Source: an uncultured SAR86 cluster bacterium (GTDB lineage: Bacteria; Pseudomonadota; Gammaproteobacteria; Magnimaribacterales; AG-339-G14). From it: a DNA stretch of 64,000 nt. Numbering within the stretch: position 1 is the first letter of the stretch; each line of letters opens with the position of its first letter. The translations under genes and the position numbers were made by a program. The notes below the pieces were generated by a model. It was not told where the DNA came from and made no database searches. It was given only the letters and a program-made list of their open reading frames with translations. The stretch spans positions 124,001-188,000 of the forward strand of contig CACFWO010000001.1 of assembly GCA_902570035.1 (NCBI GenBank). The letters run 5' to 3'. Positions 1 through 8,965 of this stretch are shown here, piece after piece.

Positions 1-731
1 CTGAGATAGACTCTGCCCTTTCCAGTTTTTGCTGCTTCTATAAGGCCAGCTCTTCCATTAATGAACCCGCCAGTTGGAAAATCTGGACCAGGTAAAATCT
101 CTAAAAGGGAATCAATATCAGCATCCGGATTATCAATAAGCAACAAGCATGCTTCTATAGACTCAGTTAAATTATGAGGAAGCATGTTTGTAGCCATGCC
201 TACTGCAATTCCAGATGAGCCGTTAACAAGAAGATTTGGGATTTTTGTAGGAAGAACTTCAGGCATTAACTCAGTGCCGTCATAATTTTCCACAAAATTA
301 ACTGTACCTTTATTTAAATCTCCAAGTAGTTCATGAGCAATTTTTGAAAGTCTGACTTCGGTATATCTCATTGCTGCAGGCGGATCTCCATCCATAGATC
401 CAAAATTTCCTTGGCCATCAACTAAGGTATAACGAAGAGCAAAGTCTTGCGCCATTCTAACAAGTGTGTGATAAACGGCAGCGTCTCCGTGAGGATGATA
501 TTTACCTATGACGTTACCAACTATTCTTGCTGACTTTTTATAAGCCCTATTCCAATCATTGCCCTCTACATTCATGGCAAATAATGTTCTCCTATGAACT
601 GGCTTTAGCCCATCTCTAGCATCAGGCAATGCTCTTCCTACAATTACGCTCATTGCGTAATCCATATAGGAAGATTTAAGCTCTTCCTCAATACTTATAG
701 TGGAATCTTTATCGTCAAAAATGTCAGTCAT
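1..731 (-). CDS. gyrA: DNA gyrase subunit A, N-terminal part (runs off the window)
   Basis: This is the breakage-reunion subunit of DNA gyrase, which introduces negative supercoils using ATP together with GyrB. About 243 N-terminal residues are visible; the rest lies beyond base 1. The start is ATG at 729-731. The catalytic tyrosine is residue 123 in AAMRYTE, and the GyrA-specific stretch VDGQGNFGS fits GyrA better than ParC. The quinolone-determining loop reads [11 protein letters not shown], so the E. coli Ser83 and Asp87 positions are Ala84 and His88 here, which is unusual. pntB lies 93 bases upstream on the same strand, and that gap holds a good extended -10 promoter. The family assignment is close to certain. 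Confidence 0.97.
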   Translation of the reverse strand, partial: MTDIFDDKDSTISIEEELKSSYMDYAMSVIVGRALPDARDGLKPVHRRTLFAMNVEGNDWNRAYKKSARIVGNVIGKYHPHGDAAVYHTLVRMAQDFALRYTLVDGQGNFGSMDGDPPAAMRYTEVRLSKIAHELLGDLNKGTVNFVENYDGTELMPEVLPTKIPNLLVNGSSGIAVGMATNMLPHNLTESIEACLLLIDNPDADIDSLLEILPGPDFPTGGFINGRAGLIEAAKTGKGRVYL

Positions 732-788
732 TCAATAAAATGATACTAAGAAAAATCAATAGAAAAATAAGCTTAAAATACTGGACAA

Positions 789-797
789 ATTATAGCA
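789..797 (-). promoter_or_regulatory. Extended -10 promoter for gyrA
   Basis: Read on the minus strand this is TGCTATAAT, a perfect -10 hexamer with the TGn extension. It lies about 58 bases upstream of the gyrA ATG. No convincing -35 box is visible, which is usual for extended -10 promoters. The position suggests gyrA can be transcribed independently of the pnt genes. Confidence 0.5.
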
Positions 798-824
798 TTT
801 CTAACGTATTTTTAGGGGTTTATT

Positions 825-2255
825 TTACGACTTAAACTCAGAAACTAAGCCACTTACAGACTCTTTTGCATCACCAAAAAGCATACGAGTATTTTGTTTA
901 AAAAATAAACTATTTTGTATTCCTGCGAAACCAGAAGCCATGGATCTTTTTAAGACAAAGACTGTTTTAGCTCTATCAACCTCTATGACGGGCATTCCAT
1001 ATATAGGGCTTGATTCGTCCTCTCTAGCATCAGGATTCACAACATCATTAGCACCAATGACAATGCATGCATCTATGGTATCCATAATAGGATTTACATC
1101 TTGAGGCTCGACAAGAACATCGTATGAAACATTTGCTTCTGCTAAAAGTACATTCATATGTCCTGGCATCCTGCCGGCAACTGGATGGATTGCATACTTA
1201 ACATCGCAACCATTATCTTGAAGCAACTCCCCTAACTCCCTTACAGAGTGCTGTGCTTGTGATACAGCCATCCCATAACCTGGAACGATAAGAACTGATG
1301 AAGCAGCTTCTAATATGAGGTAAGAATCTCCAATGTTGATAGGATTTACATCGCCTTGAACCTTTCCTTCACCCGAAGACGAGGAGGAGTCAGTCGCGCC
1401 AAAACCTCCAAAAAGAACGTTAAGCAATGATCTGTTCATTGCCTTACACATTATATTTGTGAGGATTAATCCACTCGCCCCTACTAATGAACCTGCGACA
1501 ATCAATACATTGTTCCCTATTACAAATCCTGCTGCACATGCTGCAAGACCAGAATAACTGTTAAGAAGGGCAATGATTACAGGCATATCAGCACCACCTA
1601 TAGGTATGGCTAATAAAATTCCCAGTAAAAGAGATAATGCTATTAGGAGAATTAATGCATATTGCTCATTAATCCAATCAAAACCAAAAAGAATTTCAGC
1701 GAAGAAAATACCCGAACAAAATTGAAAAAGTAATAGAAGAAGTAATAAAATTACTAATGCAGTGAGAATTTTTTGACCGATAAACAAATAAGGTTTGCCG
1801 GGCATAATTTCTGAAAGTTTCCCAAATGCAATTAAGCTTCCTGAGAAAGTTACCCCACCAATGATAGTTGCGATTCCTATTGCAATCATTGCCACTAGAT
1901 TAGAGGTTGTTAAAGCAAATAATTCTGCAGAGGCAACCAGAAGGCTTGATGCTCCACCGAAGCCATTCAATAAAGCAACTAATTCAGGCATAGATGTCAT
2001 TTTTATTCTTAATGCAGCAATTGCTCCAACTACTCCGCCTCCAATAAGACCTAACAAGATAAATTGAAATGAAACTATTTCTTTGCTTAATAAAGTTACA
2101 ACTACAGCAAGAAGCATTCCTAAAGAAGATACAAAATTTCCTCTTTGAGCTGTATCGGGTGAGCTCAACATTTTCAAACCAAATATAAATAAAACCGAAG
2201 CTAAGATATAACTTAGGTTGATAAAAGTATTATTCTGAAAGACTTCTAAAATCAT
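825..2255 (-). CDS. pntB: NAD(P) transhydrogenase subunit beta
   Basis: This is the beta subunit of the proton-translocating transhydrogenase, which moves hydride from NADH to NADP+ using the proton gradient at the inner membrane. It has 476 residues. Residues 1-280 form a run of hydrophobic helices (domain II). A Ser-rich linker lies near 288-298, followed by the NADP-binding domain III, with VPGYGMA at 324-330, GRMPGHMNVLLAEA at 361-374 and IGANDVVNPDA at 400-410. The start overlaps the stop of the small alpha subunit by 4 bases, so the three pnt genes are probably translationally coupled. The length is normal for the family. Confidence 0.97.
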   Translation of the reverse strand: MILEVFQNNTFINLSYILASVLFIFGLKMLSSPDTAQRGNFVSSLGMLLAVVVTLLSKEIVSFQFILLGLIGGGVVGAIAALRIKMTSMPELVALLNGFGGASSLLVASAELFALTTSNLVAMIAIGIATIIGGVTFSGSLIAFGKLSEIMPGKPYLFIGQKILTALVILLLLLLLFQFCSGIFFAEILFGFDWINEQYALILLIALSLLLGILLAIPIGGADMPVIIALLNSYSGLAACAAGFVIGNNVLIVAGSLVGASGLILTNIMCKAMNRSLLNVLFGGFGATDSSSSSGEGKVQGDVNPINIGDSYLILEAASSVLIVPGYGMAVSQAQHSVRELGELLQDNGCDVKYAIHPVAGRMPGHMNVLLAEANVSYDVLVEPQDVNPIMDTIDACIVIGANDVVNPDAREDESSPIYGMPVIEVDRAKTVFVLKRSMASGFAGIQNSLFFKQNTRMLFGDAKESVSGLVSEFKS

Positions 2256-2527
2256 TTTTTCTTAAACATTCTAAGCATTCTATTGGTGACTAGATATCCA
2301 CCAACAACATTAAGGCTTGCCAAGAAAACAGCTATTGTGCCTAAGGTAATAGTTATACTTGAAGAGTCACCCCCCGAAGATAAAATTGCTCCAACAAGGG
2401 TAATTCCTGAAATCGCATTAGCACCGGACATCAATGGGGTGTGAAGAGTAGATGGAACCTTATTAATAAGCTCAAAACCCAAAAATATTGAAAGGACAAG
2501 GACAAACAGTAGCAGCATCATTTCCAT
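2252..2527 (-). CDS. pntAB: NAD(P) transhydrogenase subunit alpha, membrane part (alpha-2)
   Basis: This is a small membrane subunit of 91 residues with three to four hydrophobic helices. It corresponds to the C-terminal membrane domain of E. coli PntA, encoded here as a separate gene as in three-subunit transhydrogenases of the Rhodospirillum type. The fragment TPLMSGANAISG is typical. It lies 4 bases after the large alpha subunit and overlaps pntB by 4 bases, so the order is alpha-1, alpha-2, beta in one operon. Confidence 0.93.
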   Translation of the reverse strand: MEMMLLLFVLVLSIFLGFELINKVPSTLHTPLMSGANAISGITLVGAILSSGGDSSSITITLGTIAVFLASLNVVGGYLVTNRMLRMFKKK

Positions 2528-2531
2528 TAAA

Positions 2532-3650
2532 TTATCTCCTTAGAATTTCTGATATGTAATTACCATCTTTAGTAACTATGCAGCTTTTTAAAATTTCATC
2601 TGATTCATCTAATTCGAGTTTTTTAGTATCTTTATCCCAAAACTCTTCAATTAAATTATAGATATTGTTTGCATATACTTGAGTGGAATGTTCCGGAACA
2701 TACCCTGGAAGATTTTCATGCCCTATTATTTTCACCCCATTTTTTTCGATAGTCTCGCCTAAGACAGAACCTTCGACATTTCCACCTGAGGTGACAGCCA
2801 TATCAACGATGACGCTTCCCGGCTGCATATTAGAGATCATATCTTCAGATAAAATTCTGGGAGCTGGCTTACCAAAAACTTGTGCCGTAGTTATTACAAT
2901 ATCTGAGTATCCACAAACCTTTTTCATTCCTTCTCTTTGTAACTCTAATTGTTTCTCTGTTAATTCTTTAGCATAGCCTTGATCAGTCTCTTCAGTTTCA
3001 CCGATATCTATTTTTATAAATCTTGCACCTAGAGACTTCACTTGTTCTTCAACTGCTGGTCTGGTATCGAATGCTTCAACGCGAGCTCCAAGTCTTTTTG
3101 CAGTCGCCATAGCTTGAAGTCCTGCAACTCCAACACCAATTACAAAAACTCTTGCGGGAGAAATTGTTCCTGCAGCTGTCATCATCATTGGCATTGCTTT
3201 ATTCATTTCAGATGAGGCCAACATTACTGCTGAATACCCTGCTAAATTAGCTTGGGATGATAATGCATCCATTTTTTGAGCTCTTGTGATTCTTGGAATT
3301 AATTCCATACTGATAGAAATGATCTTTCTTTGTTTTAGCTTCTCTAAAAATTCTTTTTCATTGAACACATCAAGAAAACTTATAGTTAAAGTATTTTCAG
3401 AAACTGAATCTAAGTCTGATAAAGGTAAATGATTTACTGAGGAAATAATTTCTGAATTGGATAAACCCTCTGATCTAGATTCGTTTTTACATCCCATATC
3501 TTCTAAATCTTGATCTGCGATGTCTATCTTTTGAGCGACTCCTGATTCAAACGAAACATCTATTCCTAGATCGATCAACTTCTGAGCAGAAGCAAGATCC
3601 AGAGCAGATCTTGTTTCTTTTTCAGATTCTTTTGGAAAGAATATTTTCAT
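2532..3650 (-). CDS. pntAA: NAD(P) transhydrogenase subunit alpha, NAD-binding part (alpha-1)
   Basis: This is the soluble domain I of proton-translocating transhydrogenase (372 residues), which binds NAD(H). It belongs to the alanine dehydrogenase/PNT family. The N-terminal KIFFPKE block and the Rossmann motif GVGVAGLQA at 172-180, followed by EAFDTRP, are visible. It is the first gene of the pnt operon and is divergent from ubiG across a 121-base gap. A TAAAAT hexamer lies only 5 bases before its ATG and could be a -10 box giving a very short leader. Confidence 0.95.
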   Translation of the reverse strand: MKIFFPKESEKETRSALDLASAQKLIDLGIDVSFESGVAQKIDIADQDLEDMGCKNESRSEGLSNSEIISSVNHLPLSDLDSVSENTLTISFLDVFNEKEFLEKLKQRKIISISMELIPRITRAQKMDALSSQANLAGYSAVMLASSEMNKAMPMMMTAAGTISPARVFVIGVGVAGLQAMATAKRLGARVEAFDTRPAVEEQVKSLGARFIKIDIGETEETDQGYAKELTEKQLELQREGMKKVCGYSDIVITTAQVFGKPAPRILSEDMISNMQPGSVIVDMAVTSGGNVEGSVLGETIEKNGVKIIGHENLPGYVPEHSTQVYANNIYNLIEEFWDKDTKKLELDESDEILKSCIVTKDGNYISEILRR

Positions 3651-3771
3651 TTCAAATTTTAAGCAAAAAATTAAGAATTAATTTTAAACAAAGTATTAAG
3701 CTTAATATAAATGAAGCTTTAACTTTTTTTTACAATGTAATTCAATATACTTATCTCAGATTGTCAGAAAT

Positions 3772-4464
3772 ATGAATATCGATCAAGCAGAAAAAGATAA
3801 GTTCAATAAAATAGCAGAAGAGTGGTGGGATCCTTCTGGAAAATTTGCACCTCTTCACAAAATTAATCCTTTACGTTCGAATTACATTAATAACAAAAAA
3901 ACCGTAAATAATTTAGAGGTCCTTGATGTTGCTTGTGGCGGTGGATTATTAGCAGAAGCTTTGTACGATTTTGGAGCTCTAGTCACAGGAGTTGATATAT
4001 CAGAAGTTGCAATAGAAACAGCGAAACTTCATGCTTCAAAAAACAACAAGGACATAAGCTACATTCTTGGAGAAGCTGAAAGCTTGCTTCTTGATAAAAA
4101 AGCTTTTGATGTCGTTTCTTGTCTTGAAGCTATAGAACATGTTCCCAATCCTGAATTGCTCGTGAAGACTTGCTCAGATTTATGTAAACCGGGCGGCGAA
4201 GTATTTTTTTCAACTATTAATAGAAATCCAAAATCCTTTCTTTTTGCAATTATTGGTGCTGAATACATTCTTAATTTATTACCCAAAGGCACTCATGATT
4301 TTAATAAGTTCATAAAACCTTCAGAACTTCATGATTTTATGACAAGGTCGGGGTTAGAAGTTAAAGAAATAATTGGAATGAGCTACAACCCACTTTCAGG
4401 CAACTATTGGTTAGGTGATGATGTTACAGTTAACTATTTAGTTCATGCTCATAAACCACAGTGA
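3772..4464 (+). CDS. ubiG: Ubiquinone biosynthesis O-methyltransferase UbiG
   Basis: This enzyme catalyses both SAM-dependent O-methylations of ubiquinone synthesis. It has 230 residues, close to the family norm. The N-terminal signature F-KIA-EWWDP-GKF-PLH-INPLR is diagnostic of UbiG, and the SAM motif LDVACGGGLLAEAL lies at 50-63. The next gene starts 20 bases before this one stops. The ubiG-mupP order near gyrA matches Pseudomonas. Its own promoter must lie in the 121 bases before it; AT-rich TACAAT and TATACT boxes occur there, but none stands out. Confidence 0.96.
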   Translation: MNIDQAEKDKFNKIAEEWWDPSGKFAPLHKINPLRSNYINNKKTVNNLEVLDVACGGGLLAEALYDFGALVTGVDISEVAIETAKLHASKNNKDISYILGEAESLLLDKKAFDVVSCLEAIEHVPNPELLVKTCSDLCKPGGEVFFSTINRNPKSFLFAIIGAEYILNLLPKGTHDFNKFIKPSELHDFMTRSGLEVKEIIGMSYNPLSGNYWLGDDVTVNYLVHAHKPQ

Positions 4465-5104
4465 TATAGACCTGTACCTCTTTGATTTGGATGGCACCAT
4501 TCTGGATACTGCTAAAGAGTTTCATATGTCTCTTAATTTTTTGCTTCAGCAAAAGGAGTTTATTGAAAAAGAATTTTCATCTGTAAGGCAAATTGTTTCT
4601 GAAGGTGCTGGAGCCTTGATTTCACTTGGATTCTCAATTTCAGATAGTGATGGCAATTTCGAAATTCTAAGAAAAGAGCTTATTGAGGAGTACGAAAAAA
4701 TATGCACTGACTCCAAAACATTTGAAGGCTTTGAAGAACTCATAAAATTCATCAAAGATAATAATAAAAAGTGGGGGATAGTTACAAATAAACCTAAATT
4801 CCTCACTGATAAAATCTCAAATTTTTATAAATGGGATGAAATGGCAGATATAGTTATCTCTCCAGAAGATGCTGAGAACAGACGAAAACCCGATCCAAGC
4901 GGTATAAATTTAGCCATGAAGAAGTTAAATTGTTCTCCTGAAAATACTCTTTTTTTTGGGGACCATTTCAAAGATTTCGAGGCATCAAAACGTGCGAAAA
5001 CCTCATTCATATTTGCAGAATATGGCTATCATAATAGCTCCATTAAAGATGAGGATTTAAACGATGTTGTTAAAATTAAATCCCTAAGAGAGATTTTTGA
5101 TTAA
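4445..5104 (+). CDS. mupP: HAD phosphatase, probably MurNAc-6-phosphate phosphatase MupP
   Basis: This is a HAD-superfamily phosphatase of 219 residues. The nucleophile motif DLDGT is at 14-18, then a VTNKP block and GDHFKDFEASKRA as the late acidic motif. The position directly after ubiG and near gyrA matches Pseudomonas MupP, which dephosphorylates MurNAc-6-phosphate in peptidoglycan recycling. Blocks such as FEG--EL, WGIVTNKP and GDDLRD-E-like spacing also fit. Annotators may call it Gph (phosphoglycolate phosphatase). The ATG at 4445 overlaps ubiG by 20 bases, and the 3' end overlaps convergent rluB by 21 bases. Confidence 0.8.
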   Translation: MLINHSDIDLYLFDLDGTILDTAKEFHMSLNFLLQQKEFIEKEFSSVRQIVSEGAGALISLGFSISDSDGNFEILRKELIEEYEKICTDSKTFEGFEELIKFIKDNNKKWGIVTNKPKFLTDKISNFYKWDEMADIVISPEDAENRRKPDPSGINLAMKKLNCSPENTLFFGDHFKDFEASKRAKTSFIFAEYGYHNSSIKDEDLNDVVKIKSLREIFD

Positions 5105-5809
5105 GTTATCAATTTCTTTTTGGCTCAGTTCCTTATATGACCCCTGCTTTAACGTAGAGGGTAAAAAAATATTTGCGTATCTTACTCTCTTGAGGCGACT
5201 TACTTCGTAGCCTAATGCATTCCATAGCTTTCTGACTTCTCTATTTTTTCCCTCTTGTATGACAAGAGCAAACCAAGAGTGGGATTTGGTTATCCTGCCT
5301 TCAACTAAATCATTAAATTTCATTCTATTTCCATCAATTTGAATACCTTTTTTTAATTTTTCTATATCAGCTGGTTCAACTTCTCCCCTTATACGAGCAA
5401 TATATTCTCTATCAAGCATTGATGAGGGATGCATTAGTTGATTGGCAACTTGCCCATTATTTGTAAGCAAAAGAAGGCCTGAGGTGTTTAAGTCCAATCT
5501 ACCTACTGATATCCATCTGAAGTTTTTTTCAGGTGGCAACAAATCAAATATTTTTTTCTTAGGGCTTTTTTCTGATCTAGTGCATTCAAACCCTTCAGGT
5601 TTATTTAAGGCTAATATTTTTAACTTATTATTAACATTTAGAGTAATTTTTTTTCCATCAAGGAAAATTTGATCATCTCTTGAAATTTTCTCTCCGAGCT
5701 TGGCCAGTCTGTCGCCAACAAAGATTCTTTTTTCTTGAATGAACTTTTCTATCTGCCGTCGAGATGCGATGCCTGAATCGGAAAGAACCTTTTGGATTCT
5801 TTCTTTCAC
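5084..5809 (-). CDS. rluB: 23S rRNA pseudouridine synthase RluB (2605-type)
   Basis: This is an RsuA-family pseudouridine synthase of 241 residues. An N-terminal S4 RNA-binding domain (about 1-60, RIQKVLSDSGIASRR) is followed by the catalytic block GRLDLNTSGLLLLTN, with the nucleophilic aspartate at 106. The late block EGKNREVRKLW is typical of RluB/RluE-type enzymes. The start is GTG and overlaps the scpB stop in a GTGA junction, which implies coupling. The neighbours scpB and scpA are common partners. RluB is the best fit; RluF or RsuA are less likely. Confidence 0.9.
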   Translation of the reverse strand: MKERIQKVLSDSGIASRRQIEKFIQEKRIFVGDRLAKLGEKISRDDQIFLDGKKITLNVNNKLKILALNKPEGFECTRSEKSPKKKIFDLLPPEKNFRWISVGRLDLNTSGLLLLTNNGQVANQLMHPSSMLDREYIARIRGEVEPADIEKLKKGIQIDGNRMKFNDLVEGRITKSHSWFALVIQEGKNREVRKLWNALGYEVSRLKRVRYANIFLPSTLKQGSYKELSQKEIDNLIKNLS

Positions 5810-6405
5810 TGAATTATCTCATTTCCCTCAATGGAATTTTGGTCTGGATCCTCCAAAGGTAATGGCATGGTAGATTCAGTAGAAATATTTATTTCAGGTA
5901 AAGAAGGCAAATCCGATAGTTTCTTGAGCCCTAAGTCGTCAAGAAACTCTTTTGTAGTCCCTAGCAAACTTGGTTTTCCAGGAACATCTCTAATACCGAC
6001 AACTTTAATCCATCCCTTTTCAAATAAATTCTTAATTAAATTACTGCTTACTGAAACTCCTCTAACTTCCTCTATCTCGCTTCTTGTTATAGGCTGCTTG
6101 TAGGCTATCAAGGTTATCGTCTCCATTAACGCTCTGGAATATCTTTGATTCTTCTCTTGCCAAATTTTAGCAATGTAAGGAGCATAAGCTTGATCAACCT
6201 GAAGTCTAAATCCACTTGCAACTCTAGATAAAGTAAAAGAATTATTTTGAGAATTTTGCTCAATCAAATCTAAAGCGTCTTTAAATTCTGAATGAGATGG
6301 TTTTTCTTCTTCGTCGAATAGGTTAGTGATCTCTTTTTCGCTTAAAGGTCTGCCAGACGAAAGAAGTATAGCCTCAATAATTTTTGAAAGTGTGATCGTA
6401 TTCAT
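5806..6405 (-). CDS. scpB: Segregation and condensation protein B
   Basis: ScpB is the winged-helix partner that joins ScpA and SMC in the chromosome condensation complex. It has 199 residues, with paired winged-helix domains. Typical blocks are EAILLSSGRPLSEKEI near the N-terminus, ETITLIAYKQPITRSEIEEVRG in the middle and LGTTKEFLD in the second domain. It immediately follows scpA with no gap, as expected for partners, and overlaps rluB by 4 bases. Confidence 0.95.
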   Translation of the reverse strand: MNTITLSKIIEAILLSSGRPLSEKEITNLFDEEEKPSHSEFKDALDLIEQNSQNNSFTLSRVASGFRLQVDQAYAPYIAKIWQEKNQRYSRALMETITLIAYKQPITRSEIEEVRGVSVSSNLIKNLFEKGWIKVVGIRDVPGKPSLLGTTKEFLDDLGLKKLSDLPSLPEINISTESTMPLPLEDPDQNSIEGNEIIQ

Positions 6406-7251
6406 TTAGTGGACGCCTGTAATTTTTTTTGAAAGATGAATTTTTCCGAAAGGTTCGTTTTGAATCCCTTTTATTAGCGAATCTTTAAGCAACTCCATGA
6501 TTGCTAACAAGACAACTGCAACGCCCATCTTTCCTTCTGATTTCTTTATCAAGTCATTGAAAGCTATCAAGTCACTTTGTTGGAGTAATTCAAGAATTTC
6601 GATCATCCTTTCCCTTGTAGAAAGTTCTTCAAAATCAATAACATGACTTTTATTAAGACTTATTCTTTCTTTAAGCTCATTAAAAATAAGCACTAAGTCT
6701 GTTCCGGTAATTTTTGGTTTTTCTTTTGATGCTTCAAATTCAGGTTTTGCTGCACTAGCGAGATAAAAATCTCTGTTTACCATTGGAATATCATTTAAGC
6801 TTTCAGATGCTTTTTTGTATCTCTCGTATTCTTGAAGTCTTCTAATTAATTCTGATCTCGGATCGTCTTCTATCTCATCATCTTCGGATAGTGAAGGTAG
6901 CAAAATCCTAGATTTTATTTCTGCAAGATAAGCAGACATGACTAGGTATTCACCAGCCAAATCAAACTGAAGTTCTTCCATGAGGTTTATATATGAAATA
7001 TATTGATCAGTAATTAAAGAAACATCTATGTTGGCAATATCAAGGTTCTGCTTTTTAATAAAATACAAAAGGAGGTCTAACGGGCCTTCAAATGAATCTA
7101 AAAATATTCTTAGAGAATTAGGTGGGATGTATAAATCTTCAGGAAGGTCAGATATATTCTCGCCTTGCAATTTTAGAGGCAATTCTTGTTGTTCAGCTTT
7201 ATTGATGTCTTTTATTGTGTCCACAGCTGTTTTGAGCGAATTATAGCTCAA
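6406..7251 (-). CDS. scpA: Segregation and condensation protein A
   Basis: ScpA is the kleisin that bridges the SMC heads in chromosome condensation. It has 281 residues from a TTG start at 7249-7251. The core begins near residue 47 with LRIFLDSFEGPLDLLLYFI and includes EYLVMSAYLAEIKSRILLP. The N-terminal 45 residues are not conserved. A GTG at 7222-7224 could be the true start, because a perfect TATAAT lies inside the first codons and could be a -10 box. The next gene is scpB with no gap. Confidence 0.93.
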   Translation of the reverse strand: MSYNSLKTAVDTIKDINKAEQQELPLKLQGENISDLPEDLYIPPNSLRIFLDSFEGPLDLLLYFIKKQNLDIANIDVSLITDQYISYINLMEELQFDLAGEYLVMSAYLAEIKSRILLPSLSEDDEIEDDPRSELIRRLQEYERYKKASESLNDIPMVNRDFYLASAAKPEFEASKEKPKITGTDLVLIFNELKERISLNKSHVIDFEELSTRERMIEILELLQQSDLIAFNDLIKKSEGKMGVAVVLLAIMELLKDSLIKGIQNEPFGKIHLSKKITGVH

Positions 7252-7259
7252 TTGCCTTC

Positions 7260-7283
7260 AAAAGCACAAAATGTAGTGCTTTT
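7260..7283 (-). terminator. Possible intrinsic terminator after nadE
   Basis: An inverted repeat with AAAGCAC and GTGCTTT arms surrounds an 8-base loop. It lies about 15-38 bases after the nadE stop on the minus strand and just before the scpA start. The run of T on the minus side is only four long; the plus side has six. The arms are short, so it may only attenuate read-through into scpA. Confidence 0.4.
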
Positions 7284-7297
7284 TTCTAACAATAACC

Positions 7298-8899
7298 CTA
7301 TATATTGGGTTTCCATGAATTGGTAATAGGATATCTTCTACCCTTGTCAAAATTTCTATCAGATATTTTCACTCCCAATGGAGCCTGTCTTCTCTTGTAC
7401 TCATTAAAATCAATAAGTCCGATTATTTTTTCTACAGTCTTCTCATCAAAACCTTCTTGAATTATCTCTTTTGCGGAAAAATCCTTTTCTACGTAAAGCT
7501 CTATTATTGGATCCAATATTTCATAATCTGGCAGGGAATCAGAATCTTTTTGATCTGGAGCTAGTTCAGCGCTTGGGGGTCTCGTAATGATTCTTTCTGG
7601 AATCACTTCATTTAATCCATTTCTATATTTTGATAGTTCATAAACCAATGTCTTTGACACATCTTTTAAAACTGCAAATCCTCCTGCAGTGTCACCGTAT
7701 AAGGTCGAGTAGCCAACTGCAGTTTCACTTTTATTTCCTGTTGTGAGAACTAATAAACCGTCTTTATTTGAAATTGCCATCAGAGTGACTCCTCTAATTC
7801 TTGACTGCAAATTTTCTTCGGTTTTATCAATTTTTTTATTATTAAAAATTTCAGAAAGCTTGCTCATATGAGCGTCAAAAACCTTCTCTATTGGGATTTC
7901 TTGATGATTAATTTTTAAATTCTTTGCCAAAAGCGCAGCGTCATTAATGCTAATATCTGCAGTATATTTAAAAGGCATCATGATCGTTCTAACTTTATCT
8001 GAACCAAGAGCATCTGTTGCAATCGTTGCTGTCAAAGCAGAGTCAATACCACCGGATGAACCAATTAGCACTCCTTTGAAGTTATTTTTTTCTACGTAGT
8101 CCTTCGTTGCTAGGACTAATGAATCATAAAGATCTTTCAATCTGTTTGATGTTTTTTCTTTGATTGAACTTTTATTTATTTCTTCATGATTAAATTGAAT
8201 AGAGTCAGTCGCAAAGCTTTTAAGTTCAATAGTCACATCCCCTTGCTTATTGATTACTGAGGAAGTGCCATCAAAAACCAGTTCATCTTGTCCTCCTGTT
8301 TGATTTACGTAAATCAAAGGAATGTTTAACTTTTCAGAAACCTTGGTAAAAACATTGCCTCTCTCTTCTTTCTTGCTGGTGGTGAATGGCGAAGCACTCA
8401 GATTTATGAGAAGGTCTACATTATTTTCTTTTTGCAAATCTATAAATCCTTCATCCCAAATGTCTTCACAAATTGAAAGTCCAATTTTGAGATCATTTAA
8501 TTGAAAGAAGTTCTTGGAGCTGCCATTAGAAAAATATCTCTTTTCATCAAATTCAATATAGTTTGGAAGAACATGTTTATCGTAGATTTGAATGATTCCA
8601 GACTTATCGATTAAAGCAGCAGAATTGTATCTTTTGCCATCTTTCTTTGTTGGCAGTCCTATTAAAACTTTTGATTTGTTTATTGATGATGACAAATTTT
8701 CAACACTTTTTTGTGCAGAAATAAGAAAATCTTCTCTCAATAATAAATCTTCAGGAGGATAACCTGTAATAAATAGCTCACTAAATACAATGAGATCTGA
8801 ACCAGATGATTCAAATTTCAAAATGTAATCTCTTGCTATAGAAGTATTACCTCTTATATCACCAACGATGGGATTTTCCTGTACTAGAGAAATTTTCAC
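7298..8899 (-). CDS. nadE: Glutamine-dependent NAD+ synthetase
   Basis: This enzyme makes NAD+ from deamido-NAD+, ATP and glutamine. It has 533 residues. The N-terminal nitrilase-type glutaminase (about 1-245) has the triad Glu41 (FSELF), Lys108 (YDKHVLPNY) and Cys144 (SICEDIW). The C-terminal synthetase has the PP-loop SGGIDS at 282-287. The start is GTG at 8897-8899 and no in-frame ATG is nearby. It is divergent from the DAHP synthase across 66 bases. Confidence 0.96.
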   Translation of the reverse strand: MKISLVQENPIVGDIRGNTSIARDYILKFESSGSDLIVFSELFITGYPPEDLLLREDFLISAQKSVENLSSSINKSKVLIGLPTKKDGKRYNSAALIDKSGIIQIYDKHVLPNYIEFDEKRYFSNGSSKNFFQLNDLKIGLSICEDIWDEGFIDLQKENNVDLLINLSASPFTTSKKEERGNVFTKVSEKLNIPLIYVNQTGGQDELVFDGTSSVINKQGDVTIELKSFATDSIQFNHEEINKSSIKEKTSNRLKDLYDSLVLATKDYVEKNNFKGVLIGSSGGIDSALTATIATDALGSDKVRTIMMPFKYTADISINDAALLAKNLKINHQEIPIEKVFDAHMSKLSEIFNNKKIDKTEENLQSRIRGVTLMAISNKDGLLVLTTGNKSETAVGYSTLYGDTAGGFAVLKDVSKTLVYELSKYRNGLNEVIPERIITRPPSAELAPDQKDSDSLPDYEILDPIIELYVEKDFSAKEIIQEGFDEKTVEKIIGLIDFNEYKRRQAPLGVKISDRNFDKGRRYPITNSWKPNI

Positions 8900-8965
8900 T
8901 GTATATTTAGATTAAAACCTTTAAATTGAAGAGATTATATATAAAATGCTTTCACTAAAAGAATT

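Noticed and set aside
1795-2067. Plus-strand open frame opposite pntB
   Set aside because: It is an antisense frame without ribosome site or recognisable domain.
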